Assembly (NCBI RefSeq): GCF_009727055.1
Contig: NC_052358.1
Location: 47,777,802-47,841,801, forward strand
Direction: 5' to 3'
Origin: Benincasa hispida
Taxonomy: Eukaryota; Streptophyta; Magnoliopsida; Cucurbitales; Cucurbitaceae
DNA: 64,000 bases
Position numbers and translations under genes: made by a program. The first letter of the stretch is position 1. Every line of letters begins with the position of its first letter. The notes below the pieces were generated by a model. That model saw only the letters and a list, made by a program, of their open reading frames with translations, had not been told where the DNA came from and did no database searches. Below, piece after piece: positions 22,596-34,111 of the stretch.

Positions 22596-24885
22596 ACATG
22601 CCCAAATCTTTTGTATGGAATTAACTATGAAGGAAGGTCTTTAGGGATTGGATACCTAAAGCATCATTACCAGGAATCATAATATCATCAACATATACGA
22701 CTAACAAGATGACACCATCCTCAGATCTCTTAAAAAAGATCAAATGATCTTACTAAATTTACCAAACCAAGCTCGTGGACTCAACTTTAATCCATACAAA
22801 GATTTACGAAGGCGACATACCATTCCATTCTCCCTTTGAGTAACAAATCCTAGTAGTTGCTCAATATACACCTCTTCTTGAAGATCACCATGAAAAAATG
22901 CATTTTTAATATCAGGCTGATGTAAAGGCCAATGATTGGTTGAAGTTAATGAAATAAACAACCTCGCAGACTCCATTTTTGCTACAGGAGAAAAAGTATC
23001 AAAATAGTCAATGCCATAAGTTTGTGTGTAGCCTTTCACTACAAGGCGTGCTTTTAACCTAGCAATAGAACCATCAAGATTGAATTTAACCATAAACATC
23101 CATTTGCAACCAATAACCTTCTGTCCTGCAGGAAAGAAACTAAATCTCAAGTATAATTATCATCTAAGGCAGACATCTCCTCCACCATTGCGGCATACCA
23201 ACTAGGATGAAACAAAGCTTCATGAACAGTTTTAGAGATGAATACAGACTTTAAGGATGCAATGAATGAGCATATGGAAGATGACAAATGGTTATATGAA
23301 ACAAAAGAGTAAATAATATGAGCGCACTTTGGTTTACATTTACGAAGAGCAATAGGAAGATCATCACTCGTTTCTGGATCCAATGACGAATCTAGTATAA
23401 GGCATGGAACTGAAGGAGATGAAAAAGCCTCTGGTACAAGGCTTGGAACTGAAGAAGATGAAGAATCCTCTAGTACAGGGCATGGAACTGAAAGAGGTTG
23501 TCGTCGAGTATAGACCTTAACGATGGGTGGAAGAGTAGAGGTAGCCATAAGTAGGGATGAATCAGGAAGAGGATCAGAAGGGGAAATAATTGTGTAGACA
23601 AGGAAATCATCCTTTAATTCCTTATGCTCCCCCTGATCTTATTCGAAGAGAAAGACGACGATGAAAAAACATGAGGAATGTTGAAAAAACGTGACATTGG
23701 GAGAGACAAAATATTTATTTAGACTAAGACAATAACATTGATACCCCTTTTGAACACAAGAATAACCAAAGAAAATAAATTTTAAGGACTTTGGATCCAA
23801 CTTGATATGTTGAGGTCGAACATACTGAACAAAGTAGGTACAACCAAATGTTTTAGGTGGAATGAGAAATAAATGTTGTTTGGGGCATAAAGTACTAAAA
23901 GGTATCTCACCCTTAAGAATGGAAGAGGACATGTGATTTATTAAGAAACAAGCTGTGGAAACAACATTAGCCAAAAAGGATTATGGAACATGCATCTGAA
24001 ACATTAAGGCTCTGACTGTCTCAAGGAGATGATAATTCTTTCGTTCTGCAACCCTATTTTAAGATGGAGTATCAACACAAGAAGATTGATGAAAAATGCC
24101 ATAGGCATCTAAATAAGACTTGAGTAAATGACAAAAATATTCCTTAGCATTATCACTTCGTAAGATTTTAAGAGCACCGCTAAACTGAGTTCGAATTTCA
24201 GCATGGAAGTTACGAAAATGAGAAAGTAACTAAGAACAATTTTTCATTAAATATAACTACGTAACACGAGAATAGTCATCGACAAATGTAACAAAATACC
24301 TAAACCCTCATTTGGAATAAGACATGGACCCTAAACATCAAAATGGTCTAATGCAAAAGAAGCACTAGCTTGTTTATTGACTCGAGGATACAAACTCAAA
24401 CGATGAAATTTAGCAAATTGACATGACTCACAACCTAAAGAAGACAAATGTTGCAGCTGTGGATGAAGACTTTTAAACACAGAGATAAACGGATGACCCA
24501 AATGACAATGCTCTTCGAAGGAAGACAATACGCTAGGCATGTGATGCCTGTAGGCATTTCAAAGATATAAAGACCTCACAATTCACTCCCTTTACCAATA
24601 GTTTGCTTCATCGTAAGATCCTGAAATAAGCAATAACTAGGAAAAAAAGGAGACACGACAATAAAGACCACGAGTGAGTTTATTGACCGAAATCAAATTA
24701 AATGTGGTAAATTTAAAAGTGATGACAAAGAAATTGATTCAATAAAATGGACCGATTCCTGATCTTAAAATAGGAGTGGAGGTTCCATCAGCTATAGTGA
24801 CATTCGGTGAAGAGTTAGATCTACAAAAGTTAGAGAATAAACCGGGGTTATCTGTCATATGGTTTGTAGTGCCAGAGTAAATGAC
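22596..24885 (-). pseudogene. Element M pol, N-terminal part (PR-IN-RT)
   Basis: Minus-strand copia pol up to the point broken by element A. From 24885 leftward: remnants of a protease region; pre-integrase with EEHCHLGHPF and CESCQFAKFHR (24331-24540); integrase pieces ending SNVxTACFLINHMSSS-type sequence and a GCTYFVQYVRPQHIKLDP motif (23639-23974); a spacer; reverse transcriptase with GCKWMFMVKFNLDGS, KARLVVKGYTQTYGIDY, PDIKNAFFHGDL and SLYGLKLSPRAW (22740-23150); and VYVDDIMIPG across 22675-22705. The last bases decode KDLGM, continuous with LKYF at the other side of A. Stops and frameshifts throughout. Confidence 0.88.
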
Positions 24886-25690
24886 CTATTTTGACGTGGA
24901 AGAAAGAAGGCATTTAGAGATGTTAGTTATCTGTGCGATGGTCGTAATGAGAGTAGAAGATGATGTTGTTGATGACTTTTGATACTGTTGAAATTTAGCA
25001 AAATCCTCTGCAAAACTCGTAATTGACTTGTAAAGATTATCAGGAGTAGAAGCGACATGTGCAGATGGCACCCTCTTACTTTTATTCATCGATCTTCTGC
25101 ATACACGTTTCATATGGCAACGTTCACAATAGTAATAGCAAACAACACCTCCCGAATTTGATCTTTGGTTATTGCGATGACCTTTGGAGCTATTTAATTC
25201 AATCCCCTTATTACCTCTATAATCATTTGTGCGCCCAATCAAAGCATTGCTAGAATAAGATGACGTAACTGCTTGTGGCTTCTCCATACGAAGTATTCGA
25301 GTATAAGCTTCTTCTAATGATGAGATATTTGAGCTTGACAATACTTGATCTTTGGGCATCTCATATTTAGGTGCAAGATCAACTAAAAAACTCATGATAA
25401 ACAACTTTTCATGTTGAGCCATTAGAACTTTTGGACTCGTGCTGATTGGCATCAAGACATTGAATTCCACACATGTATTTTTTTTTTTTTACCACTATAA
25501 AGTAGCTTGTAAGTGGTTTTTCTCCTTGATCAGGTTGATATAAAGTCTTGCAAACATCAAACACTTTATTAATGCTCTCTTTCCCAAAATAAGGAAAATC
25601 CAAATATTCCAATAGTTTCTTGACTAATTCACAGTGATATACTAATTCAACAATTTCACGGTCAATAGAATTCTTGATTTGTAGAAACAT
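24886..25690 (-). pseudogene. Element M gag remnant
   Basis: Two overlapping minus-strand frames. The first (25690-25409) has MFLQIKNSIDREIVELVYHC and VFDVCKTLYQPDQGEKPLTS, a copia gag with the expected tail of the UBN2-like fold. The second (25470-24886) has HEKLFIMSFLVDLAPKYE, SSLEEAYTRILRMEK and a damaged zinc knuckle C-YYC-ERCHMKRV-C. A poly-T run of ten bases near 25480-25490 marks the frameshift between them. Non-functional. Confidence 0.8.
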
Positions 25691-26410
25691 TTTTTAATCG
25701 TCCAGCCACCAAATCTTTTTAGTAGCATCAATCGGTGGCTCTTTGGTGATGTGATCATCCATCTCCATGCTTCTAATAAAATGTCGAACATTTGATCTTC
25801 ATGAATAGTAATTGGATCCATTCAACTTGTGTTCAGTTATTTTTGACACCATAAGAACCATTACAGACATGACTACTGGTATATTATCAACCATTACCTC
25901 AAAAAAAAAAAAAAAGGGAAAAGAAAAGAAACACTAAACATAAGAGAAGCAAACCCTAATTTACTAAAGAGATTTTTTTTCCCTTCAATGAACCACAAAC
26001 AGTGAGTATATAGCCCAAACAAGCACATCATCAAGAAGAGTCAACAAAATCAAGGAAACCCAAAAAAGATGAACCAAAACTGACAAACATGCGTCGGCGC
26101 ATGGATCAACGGTAGAAGGGAAAATATGATGTGTGAGCCTCACACACTGATCAGATGGATGTCGGACTTTGAGATTCTGTAGATTGGCGATTAGGCTCCT
26201 CAATGGACTAGACGGTGTCGAAAAATACCAAAGAAAAATGACCCTCCCTTTTTCCAGTGGCAATGGCAGCGAACAAACCAAAGACGTCGGCGGTGCGCAA
26301 AAGTATAAACTCACTACTCCACAAAACCCTATATGTAACACAAACGGGTTCGAAATTCTCAAACCCTAAGGTTTACAAAACCCTAATTTTTTTCGAGCGC
26401 TCTGATACTA
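25691..26410 (-). other. Leader of element M with primer-binding site
   Basis: Region between gag and the 5' LTR of M. The primer site TAGTATCAGAGC (minus strand) is at 26399-26410, one base off the usual initiator-Met complement. A-rich runs occur near 25900. The open frame at 26362-25985 on the minus strand is within the leader and has no family motif. Confidence 0.55.
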
Positions 26411-26576
26411 TGTAAAACTCTTAGGTTTGAGAGAGAATCAGAATACTCTATTCCATTCACCAAAGATATGAATATATACAAGTGTACACGAGTGACTAGA
26501 GAAGGAAAGCATAGAAAAGAAAAATATAACAAGATATTTACAAAAATTGAAAACCTCTAACAATAGAATTATAACA
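26411..26576 (-). repeat. 5' LTR of element M
   Basis: 166 bp, TGTAAAACTCTTAGG to ATTATAACA. It pairs with 7399-7563. Immediately to the right, AACAAATTTCTATTTTTC begins the SAUR-unit flank also seen near 5565. Confidence 0.85.
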
Positions 26577-26784
26577 ATGTATAACAAATTTCTATTTTTC
26601 TTGCCAAGTTGTTCCATTCATCAATATTATAGCCACTGTCCAAGCACTATCAGTTGTTACACTAAATTAAATCATTCGAGATAAGTGTATCACATTGAAA
26701 ATGGACGAATAAAACACTGCAGTGATTGGATTATCTTTTTTGGTTGAGAGATAACCAAAAGATAACATAAGAGTCAATTACATT
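26577..26784. other. Displaced distal flank of SAUR unit 3
   Basis: Matches the distal upstream block of the other alpha SAUR units (5560-5700, 42690-42830): CAAATTTCTATTTTTCTTGC, CAAGTTGTTCCATTCATCA, then the ACTGTCCAAGCA phrase and a CATTGAAAATGGA word. It belongs with the gene at 6744-7037, from which M has separated it by about 19 kb. Confidence 0.7.
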
Positions 26785-27180
26785 TGTTGAGGATTCCACA
26801 TTGGAAAAATTAAGAGATCTCACAATGTTTATAAGTTAGATAGGCTACTCTTCTGATTGCCAATTAGGTTTAAGAGAACATGGAGGCTTGGCATATTGAA
26901 GCCTTGAGTGGATGAAGCCTAAGGAAGGGCGAGAATTTTGTCGAGATGTGTCGCTCGTGTGTTCGATATTCGAACATGAGTCCCTTGTTTTTGGTAATTT
27001 TTGTGACCTTGTACAAATTATGTTCTTGTTATGGAGTCTTAGACATAAAGGAAACATATATTTTTCTTTTAATTAAGGAAGCTGTGTTGTTTTAGTTTTC
27101 GTCTGTAAGAAGGCTCCTTGCCCCCATATTTTTGTGATAAATACATCCCAGTTTCTTATCCACAAAAAAACTAGTTCATA
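26785..27180 (+). mobile_element. Probable solo LTR, boundary uncertain
   Basis: Starts TGTTGAGGATTCCACATTGG and continues AGAGATCTCACAATG and TTTATAAGTTAGATAGGC, a TATA-containing promoter layout I associate with copia LTRs. A polyadenylation-like GATAAATACATCCCAGTTTC lies near 27140. The 3' end and target duplication could not be fixed, so the call is tentative. Confidence 0.4.
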
Positions 27181-28460
27181 TCACATCTTAATCCTCATTA
27201 TCTAAACTTCTGCACACTGGTCAATTTTTTAGCACCTCGGCAATAAATCTTAATAATCATCCGTATTTGAATCTAAGGATGATTGTATTGCTATAATTAA
27301 ATTTATCATAACCCATTAGCTTAAGCTTTTAGATTCATTGGTAATTTAATACTTACATATCAAAAGTTTCAGTTGATTATACTCTTGGTTGCTTATGAAG
27401 GCAGAATAAAATTTTGACACTACAAGATATAATGTATTCAAAGATCTTAACGATCTATAGGCTTGATTGTTGATCCAACTCAAACAACTAAAATGGTTCA
27501 GTTCTTTTGTCTTCAATTTTTATTTCAGTTTTTTAGTTTTGTATATTGGGCAAAGAAAATAAAAAAAAAAAACTAGATTATAAAGTATCTAGGAGCTCAA
27601 ATTCAAATTTAATTACTTTCCATTTGTTGTGAAGCACACTTGACCCTCGCATGTCACCAGCAATTGGATTTGTAATTTAAGGAAGAGAAGACCTGCAAAA
27701 TGAAGAAAAATGGCTCTGATGACTAAATCAGTAAGAGAAGAAGCTAGAAGTTTTCAGTTACCTTATATGGAGCTTTAATAGTCTATTTATAAGGGATTTG
27801 ACCTAGAAATATGAGATTTAACCCTTCTAGGAAATCCTAAGCCAACTAGATTAAATCTTATCTTATCTCTTTTTATCTTAATTTTAACACCATAACGCCA
27901 TTCTTCACAAGCAACAGCTTATTCAAGATTCCATTTTCTAGTCTCGTAAATAATTTCATTATTCAAGGATCACAACTCGAATTTGTGTAATCACATTGTT
28001 AAGTCTCTCTTGATTATCAGATGAGGTTGATATGATATTTCATCACTAAGGTTGTGATTGCAAAAAGAAGACTTTACTTCCATTGTAACCAATGTTTGCC
28101 ATTGTTTGACTTGACTGCATCACAGATTTCTTCATTTTCCGATCGAGATATTTATCTGGATGGTTTTGAATAGTTAACTTAAATCTTGTAATTTTAATAG
28201 CTTTATCACTCTACTTATGAATTGGTGTCCCACGTTGCAAGAAAAAAGTTGTAACCTTGTTGATTAAATTATTTGAAAATCGCAAGGCAAAAGAAACACA
28301 AGTTTTTGTGGACAAAAAATTCAACTCCATTGCAATTCATGTGTGACTTTACACATAAAAGTTCCCTTTACAATTATATTCAACATTATCTCCTATAGAC
28401 AAGAATGAAAAGAAGAGTTGCTAAAACTGTTACGAGTATATTCTCTATGTTCTCAATCTT
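27181..28460. other. No gene recognised
   Basis: AT-rich sequence with no supported coding frame. The final part (about 28300-28460) resembles the 3' flank of the beta SAUR at 38700-38880 (phrases around TACACATAAAA...TTTACAAT, CTCCTA-AGA-AAGAATGAAA), so it is the 3' flank of the broken SAUR that follows. A possible TATA (CTATTTATAAGGG) at 27783 has no gene I can attach. Confidence 0.4.
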
Positions 28461-28534
28461 GCATGAAATATACAATCTAGAAGTGACATCAATGAAGGAT
28501 TTTTCTTTGCAGGGAATTGTTAACCCTCTTGTTG
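28461..28534 (-). pseudogene. SAUR beta copy 1, 3' fragment
   Basis: The last two dozen codons of a beta SAUR on the minus strand, including the [13 protein letters not shown] tail, ending at the left edge of retrotransposon B. It matches 38886-38960 and 55326-55400. The position of the stop codon (28461-28463) reads GCA on the plus strand, so TGA has become TGC. The 5' part lies at 33886-34111. Confidence 0.88.
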
Positions 28535-29207
28535 TGTTACAGAAAGACTCGAAATCAAGAAGTAGAACATTAAAGCTGGCAGTTGAACGGTTGTCGTCCT
28601 CTTTCTATTAAGTGTTGTAACCACCAGAGCTTCATCATTGACCGAATCGCCTGCACATATATAAACGAAATCAAATGTGAGATTAATGAAAGAGTGAATA
28701 AGAAATCGAGAGAGCGGAGCATTCGTTCTGTAATACTTTGAAGAGTAATAAAAGAGAACCTTCCAATTTGCACAGTGGACGTAGGCATTTGGCCGAACCA
28801 CTTAAACTTCTGTGTCTTTTCTTCTTATCTCTATGATCATTTAGATTTTGCTAAAATATCGTTTACACAATCGTGTAGTTCCTATCACATCATGTACATA
28901 ATCGTTTAGCTCCACGCTCAATCGTCTATACGATCGTTTAGCTCCTCCATTGTCGTCTATATGATCGTCTAGCTTCAGTCAACTATCGTCTATACGATCT
29001 TTTAACACTTTCTCCTATCGTTTACTTAATTAAACTATTGTTTAGTTCTTGGTGCATCGTCTATACAATCGTGCAGCCTTTTGGTAAACGATAGAAGGAT
29101 TTTCAAGCTTCTACATTCTATCTTCCCTGACTCTTGAATTGTTATCAATCATTATATCTGAGTGTATTGTGATTATTAACGTGAAGATCTTGTCATCTAG
29201 AACAACA
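28535..29207 (+). repeat. 5' LTR of element B
   Basis: 673 bp. A TATA box (CACATATATAAACG) is at about 28654-28666, a polyadenylation-like AGTAATAAAAGAG near 28744, then the motif GTGGACGTAGGC...GGCCGAACCA. Everything after (28850-29100) is U5 and carries degenerate TCGTCTATACGATCGTTTAG units. The LTR carries promoter and terminator signals for the element. Confidence 0.85.
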
Positions 29208-29292
29208 AGTGGTATCAGAGCTTAATGAACAATTTAAGACAACTCCAAGATTTGAATTCTTGATTCAGAATAGCCAATCTTGAAGACCAAGA

Positions 29293-29993
29293 ATGGCAAC
29301 TACCAGATATGAGATTGAGAAATTCGATGGCATGACAGATTTTGAACTATGGAAAGCAAAGATTAAAGCAGTCTTGGAGCAGCAAAAGGCTCTCTTGGCC
29401 AATATAGACCCTGCGAAGTACCCTGAAACACTCTCAGGGGCAGACAAAGAGACTATTGATCAAATGCATATGGAACCATTGTTCTCAATGTCACAGACAG
29501 TGTTTTGAGGCAGATTGTTGACTAGCCTATTGCCTATGCCTTGTGGAACAAGTCGAATGAGATATATCTCAACAAAGCTTTTTTTAGGGAAAGATTTTTC
29601 ACTTATAAGATGGATATAGCAAAGTCCCTCACGGATAATCTTAATGAGTTTAGATTGTCTTCTAAGTTCAGATCAATTAGAGATAAAATTGGAGAAGAGA
29701 ATGACGCATTCATACTATTGAATTCTCTACCATAATCTTTCAAAGATGTGAATAGTGCATTGAAGTACGGTAGAGAAAGAATTGCCACAGATGCTATCAC
29801 ATCAGTTGTAATAGTCAGAGAGCTTGAATTGCAAATGACTAAGAAGGATGAACCAGGAGGTGAAGGTTTGTTCTCAAAGGGGAAAGGAAAACATAACAAT
29901 GGTGACAAGTCTAAGATAAAGTGCCATTTTTGTCACAAAATGGGGCACATGAAAAAGGACGGTTATACCTTGAAGAGAAAATTGAACCAATAG
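29293..29993 (+). pseudogene. Element B gag remnant
   Basis: Starts MATTRYEIEKFDGMTDFELW, a Tork-like copia gag opening, 86 bases after the LTR end and following a perfect primer site. It continues through frame changes with FFTYKMDIAKSLTDNLNEFR and a CCHC zinc knuckle C-HFC-HKMGHMKKDGY near 29921-29960, whose last cysteine is lost. The first frame ends at a TGA at 29506 and the second at a TAA at 29733. The protein would form virus-like particles and bind element RNA if intact. Confidence 0.85.
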
Positions 29994-30109
29994 AACAAGG
30001 AGGTAAACAGACTGAGGCTATTGTAGGAGAGACTTCCCTAGTCTATTCAGATGCTTTAGCTACTATTGAAGAAGGTGGAGACCAGAATACTATGGAGACT
30101 CAAGATTAA

Positions 30110-33100
30110 GTGTTAGATGCTGGTTGCTCAGTCCACATGACACCATCCAAGGGATGGTTTTGCACTTATAAGAAGTGGGATGTTGGGTTGATCTATATGG
30201 GAAACAATAATACTTGCAGAGCTGTAGGAATAGGGTCTGTGTCCTTGAAGATGCAGGATGGTTCTGTCAAATTGATAAGGAACATGAGGCATGTTCCAAC
30301 TTTGAAGAGGAATCTCCTTTCTTTGGGGATGTTTGATGCCATAGGCTGTGAATATAGGGGTATGGGAGGCACCTTTGAAATTATTAAGGATTCCAAAGTG
30401 GTCTTCGTGGTAACCAAGGTAAATGGTTTATATATCATCAAGGATGTGCAAATGGCACACTCGGCTTTGTTAGCAACTGATGGGGAACCTACTGAAGATA
30501 ACTTATGGTGCAAAAGACTCTTTCATATCAGTGTGAGGGGGCTGCAAGTATTATCTAAACAGGGAATACTACCAAGGGGTGTTGAAGATAGCCTTAAATT
30601 TTGTGAAAATTGTATATTGGGCAAAGCAACAAGACAACAATTCCCCAAAGGACAACACACTTCAAAAGAAATCCTTGAATATGTGCATTCAGATTTGTGG
30701 GGTCCAGCTTATGCTCCATCTCTTAGTGGAGCAAGGTACTTTCTTTCATTTGTAGATGACTATTCAAGGAAGAGTTGGGTTTACTTTTTAAAATCCAAAG
30801 ATGAAGTATTTAGTAGATTTAAAGAATGAAAGTCCTTGGTTGAGAAGCATACCTCTAAACAAATTAAACATTTGAGAACTGATAACAGTTTAGAGTTTTG
30901 TGGAAATGAGTTTAATTTGTATTGCAGGGAGCATGGCATAGTAAGGCATAAAATCGTGAGGTACACACCTCAACAAAATGGAGTAGCTGAAAGGTTGAAT
31001 AGAACAGTGCTGGAAAGAGTAAGATGTCAACTGTCCAATGCCTTGTTGCCTAAAAAATATTCGACTGAAGTTGTCTCATACCCATATACACTCTTAATAG
31101 ATGCCCTCATTGATCTATGGAGCCGAAGACTCCTAAAGAGAGGTGGACAGGGCAGTCACCTAAGCTGGAACACCTAAAAGTGTTTGGTTGTGTAGGCTAC
31201 GTGCACCAAAGCCAAAGGAAGCTGAAACCAAGGGTTGTAAAGTGCATGTTCTTAGGCTTTACACCGGGAGTAAAATTCTTTAAGTTGTGGCATCTATTTG
31301 AAAAGAGGTGTGTGAATAGTAGGATGTGATCTTTAAAGAAAATGAGATGTTCATGATATCAGAACAACCATCTTCAACAGTAACAAGACTAGTAGCACTA
31401 GATTTGAGGTGGAGTCTCAAAATGATCATGGAGCTTCTACTTCCTCTCAAAATCAAGAGTTAGAAGGTGATGAGGCTGCTGAAACCAGTGAGCATGTGTC
31501 AAGTGATCAAGTTGAGACACATAGGGACCTTCACAACTACTCATTGGCAAGAGACAAACCTAGGAGAACACACCAGCAAGGTACCAGGAATCCGATTTTG
31601 CTAGTGTAGCATTGGGTGTTGCCATTTCTTTGAGTAATAATGAACCTTCCAGCTTTGAAGAAGCAACAAATAGCTCGGATGCTAGGCAATGGATTGAGCT
31701 ATGAATGATGAACTCATGCAAATGGATTTACAAATTTAAAGAAGAGATTCCAGGTGTGCAAAAGTCTAGGTTCAAGGCTAGGCTTGTTGTTAAGGGGTTC
31801 ACTCAAAAGGAAGGCATTGACTACAATGAGGTGTTTTCTCCAGTTGTGAAGCATACTTCCATCTGGTTGCTTCTTTCCTTAATTGTGCAAAAATATTTGG
31901 AGTTAGACCAGTTGGATGTAAAGAAAACCTTCCTACATGGGCTGTTGAATGAGACAATTTACATGAGACAACCTCAAGGCTATGTTAAAAGTGGAGAAGA
32001 AGACCTTGTGTGTTTGTTGAACAAGTCCATATATGGCCTAAAACAGTCACTGAGACGCTGGTATGAGAGGTTTTGATGAGGTGATCTCCAAGATGGGGTT
32101 CAAAATGAGCTCATTTGATTGGTGTGTCTAAACAAATACTAATAGTTTCAAGGAACTGGTCTATCCACTCCTCTATGTAGATGACATGCTGCTGGCTGGG
32201 AGATCCAAAAAAGAATTGAAGCAAGTGAAAATGCTTCTTAAGAGAGAATTTGATATAAAAGACCTGGGGGAGTCAAGGAGAATCCTAGGCATTGAGATAG
32301 AAAAAGACAGAAAACAGGGCAGATTGCTTGTTAGCCAATCTGAATATTGTTAACAGATATTACAAAGGTTCAAGATGGAGAATGCTAAGCCAGTAGGTAC
32401 TTCTCTTGCTCCTCACCTCAAGCTTTCAGTTGCCAATAGTCCAAAGGGCACAAATGGAGAGCATTTGAACCATATGAAAGTTGTCCCTTATTCCCAAGCA
32501 GTGGGATCTCTTATGTATCTTATAACTTCTACAAGACCAGACATGTGCTACGCAACAAATATGGTCAGAAGATACATGGCAAATCCTGGTAGAAGACATT
32601 GGGAGGTAGTCAAGTGGATACTAAGGTGCCTATGTTCATCCAAGGAGGCAAAAGTCTTATATAGATAAAATGAGCCATCTAATGATGAAGTTTATGGTTA
32701 TGTAGATGCAGACTATACAGGGGACTTGGACAGAAGACATTCCCCATCAGGCTATGTTTTCCTGGGGGGTACAATTTGATAAGTTGGAAGCTACTTTGCA
32801 GCCTGTTGTGGCCCTTTCCACAACAGAGGCTGAGTTCATCGCATTGTCTAAGGCTATGAAGGAAGGTTTGTGGCTGAAAGGTTTATTAAACGATTTCGGC
32901 ATAACACAAACAAAAGTTAGAATCTATTGTGATAACCAGAGCACAATATATCTATCTAAGAATCAGTAGTTTCACAGAAAATCCAAGCATATTGATATCA
33001 AATATCATTTCATCAGACAAGAGATTGAGAAAGGGGAAGTCGAGGTTGTGAAGATTTATAATGCAGCTGATATGCTAACCAAAATTGTTCCATTAAACAA

Positions 33101-33150
33101 GCTTCGTAGATGCTTGGACCTTCTCGGGTTTGAGTTACCTGAAAAAGGTT
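30110..33150 (+). pseudogene. Element B pol remnant (PR-IN-RT-RH)
   Basis: Protease LDAGCSVHMTPSKGWF (DSG changed to DAG) at 30113; pre-integrase with CKRLFHISVRGLQVLSKQG and FCENCILGKATRQQF; integrase with HSDLWGPAYAPSLSG, FVDDYSRKSWVYFLKSK and YTPQQNGVAERLNR at 30690-31000; a hydrophilic spacer 31409-31609; RT with KARLVVKGFTQKEGIDYNEV, QLDVKKTFLHGLL, SIYGLKQSLRRW at 31700-32075 and LLYVDDMLLAG near 32170; RNase H with LSTTEAEFIALSKAMKEGLW at 32810-32880 and a DMLTKIVP tail near 33070. Stops at 30827, 31175, 32074, 32666 and 32967 and frameshifts inactivate it. The protein-level match to element D is close, so B and D are related lineages. Confidence 0.9.
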
Positions 33151-33213
33151 AGCTCAAGTCAACTCAGTGAAGCAAAGAGGGAAAGAACTCTGTATGCTTA
33201 CAAAGGTGGAGAT

Positions 33214-33885
33214 TGTTATAGAAAGACTCGAAATCAAGGAATAGAATAGTGTAGCTGGCAGTTGAACGGTTGTCGTCCTCTTTCTGTTAAGTATTGTAAT
33301 CACTAGAGCTTTATTGTTGACCGAATCACCTGCACATATATAAACGAAATCAAATGTGAGATTAATGTAAGAGTGAATAAGAAAGTGAGAGAGCGAGATA
33401 TTCATTCTGTAGTACTTTGAAGAGTAATAAAAGAGAACCTCCCAATTTGCACAGTGGACGTAGGCCTTTGGCCGAACCATTTAAACTCCTGTGTCTTTTC
33501 TTCTTATCTCTATGATCGTTTAGATTTTGCTAAAATATTGTTTACATAATCATGTAGTTCCTATCGCATCATGTACACGATCTTTTAGCTCTGCACTCAA
33601 TCGTCTATACGATCGTTTAGCTCTTCAGCTGTCATTTATACGATCGTCTAGCTTAGTCAACTGTCGTCTATACGACCGTCTAAAGCTTCCTCCTATCGTT
33701 TACTTAATTGAACTATCATTTAGTCCTTGGTGCATCGTCTATATGATTGTGCAACCTTTTGGTAAATGATTCAAGGATTTTCAAGCTTCTATATTCTATC
33801 TCCCCTGACTCTTGAATTGTTATCAACCGTTATATCTGAGTGTATTGTGATTATTAACGTGAAGATCTTGTCATCTGGAATAACA
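33214..33885 (+). repeat. 3' LTR of element B
   Basis: 672 bp, nearly identical in length to the 5' LTR but with scattered substitutions and small changes over the first 50 bases, so insertion is not very recent. Its U5 array of TCGTCTATACGATCG-type units lies at 33520-33770. Confidence 0.9.
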
Positions 33886-34111
33886 CGTTGGATGACTGAA
33901 TCCAAACTCTTCTTTAGCTCTATTAAGCAAGTTCACAAATGAAGGATGATTCAAGTAAAAAAATCATAACTGAAAACTGCTTTCTTTGGTTTTCTCCAAC
34001 GTACATTGGGATACGACCTTTTAGAACATCAGACTGACATCTTGTAGAAACAGACTTCATCTTGAGAATTTGTTTGGCACTGAGGATGACTGAAGGCAAA
34101 CGAATTCCCAT
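33886..34111 (-). pseudogene. SAUR beta copy 1, 5' fragment
   Basis: The 5' two thirds of a beta SAUR: MGIRLPSVILSAKQILKM, a diverged DVLKGRIPMYVGENQRK and then a one-base insertion in a run of seven A (33956-33963 region), which shifts the frame before the ISYL motif. The fragment stops at CGTTGGATGACTG next to element B. The VPKGH motif is already DVLKGR, so the gene may have been decaying before or after the insertion. The start codon (34111) and promoter are present. Confidence 0.88.

Larger units (their letters stand above)
7399..26576 (-). mobile_element. Element M: Ty1/copia retrotransposon, decayed, with nested insertions
   Basis: Minus-strand copia element bounded by LTRs of about 165 bp at 7399-7563 and 26411-26576, both running TGT(G/A)AAACTCTTAGG to TATAACA on the plus strand. 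Just inside the right LTR (26399-26410) the minus strand reads TAGTATCAGAGC, close to the initiator-Met tRNA primer site TGGTATCAGAGC. Inside the left LTR the minus strand reads CTTGAGGGGGAG, a polypurine tract. Coding order on the minus strand is gag, protease, integrase, reverse transcriptase, RNase H, which is copia order. The outer flanks (ending 7398, resuming 26577) are contiguous in the paralogous SAUR units near 5560 and 42680, which supports insertion. A clear target duplication is not preserved. Element A and an A-family solo LTR are nested inside. Confidence 0.85.
28535..33885 (+). mobile_element. Element B: Ty1/copia retrotransposon inside a SAUR gene
   Basis: A 5351-bp plus-strand copia element. 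LTRs 28535-29207 (673 bp) and 33214-33885 (672 bp) run from TGTTA(C/T)AGAAAGACTCG to AA(C/T)AACA. Flanking bases are TGTTG (28530-28534) and CGTTG (33886-33890), a 5-bp target duplication with one change. The primer site TGGTATCAGAGC is perfect at 29210-29221, and AAAGGTGGAGAT before the 3' LTR is the polypurine tract. Order is gag, protease, integrase, RT, RNase H. Removing it and one target copy restores collinearity with the beta SAUR coding sequence at 38886-39179. Confidence 0.95.

Noticed and set aside
7394..26581. A 5-bp target duplication for element M
   Set aside because: The flanks are ATATT and ATGTA, which do not match. The insertion is supported by paralogous flanks instead.
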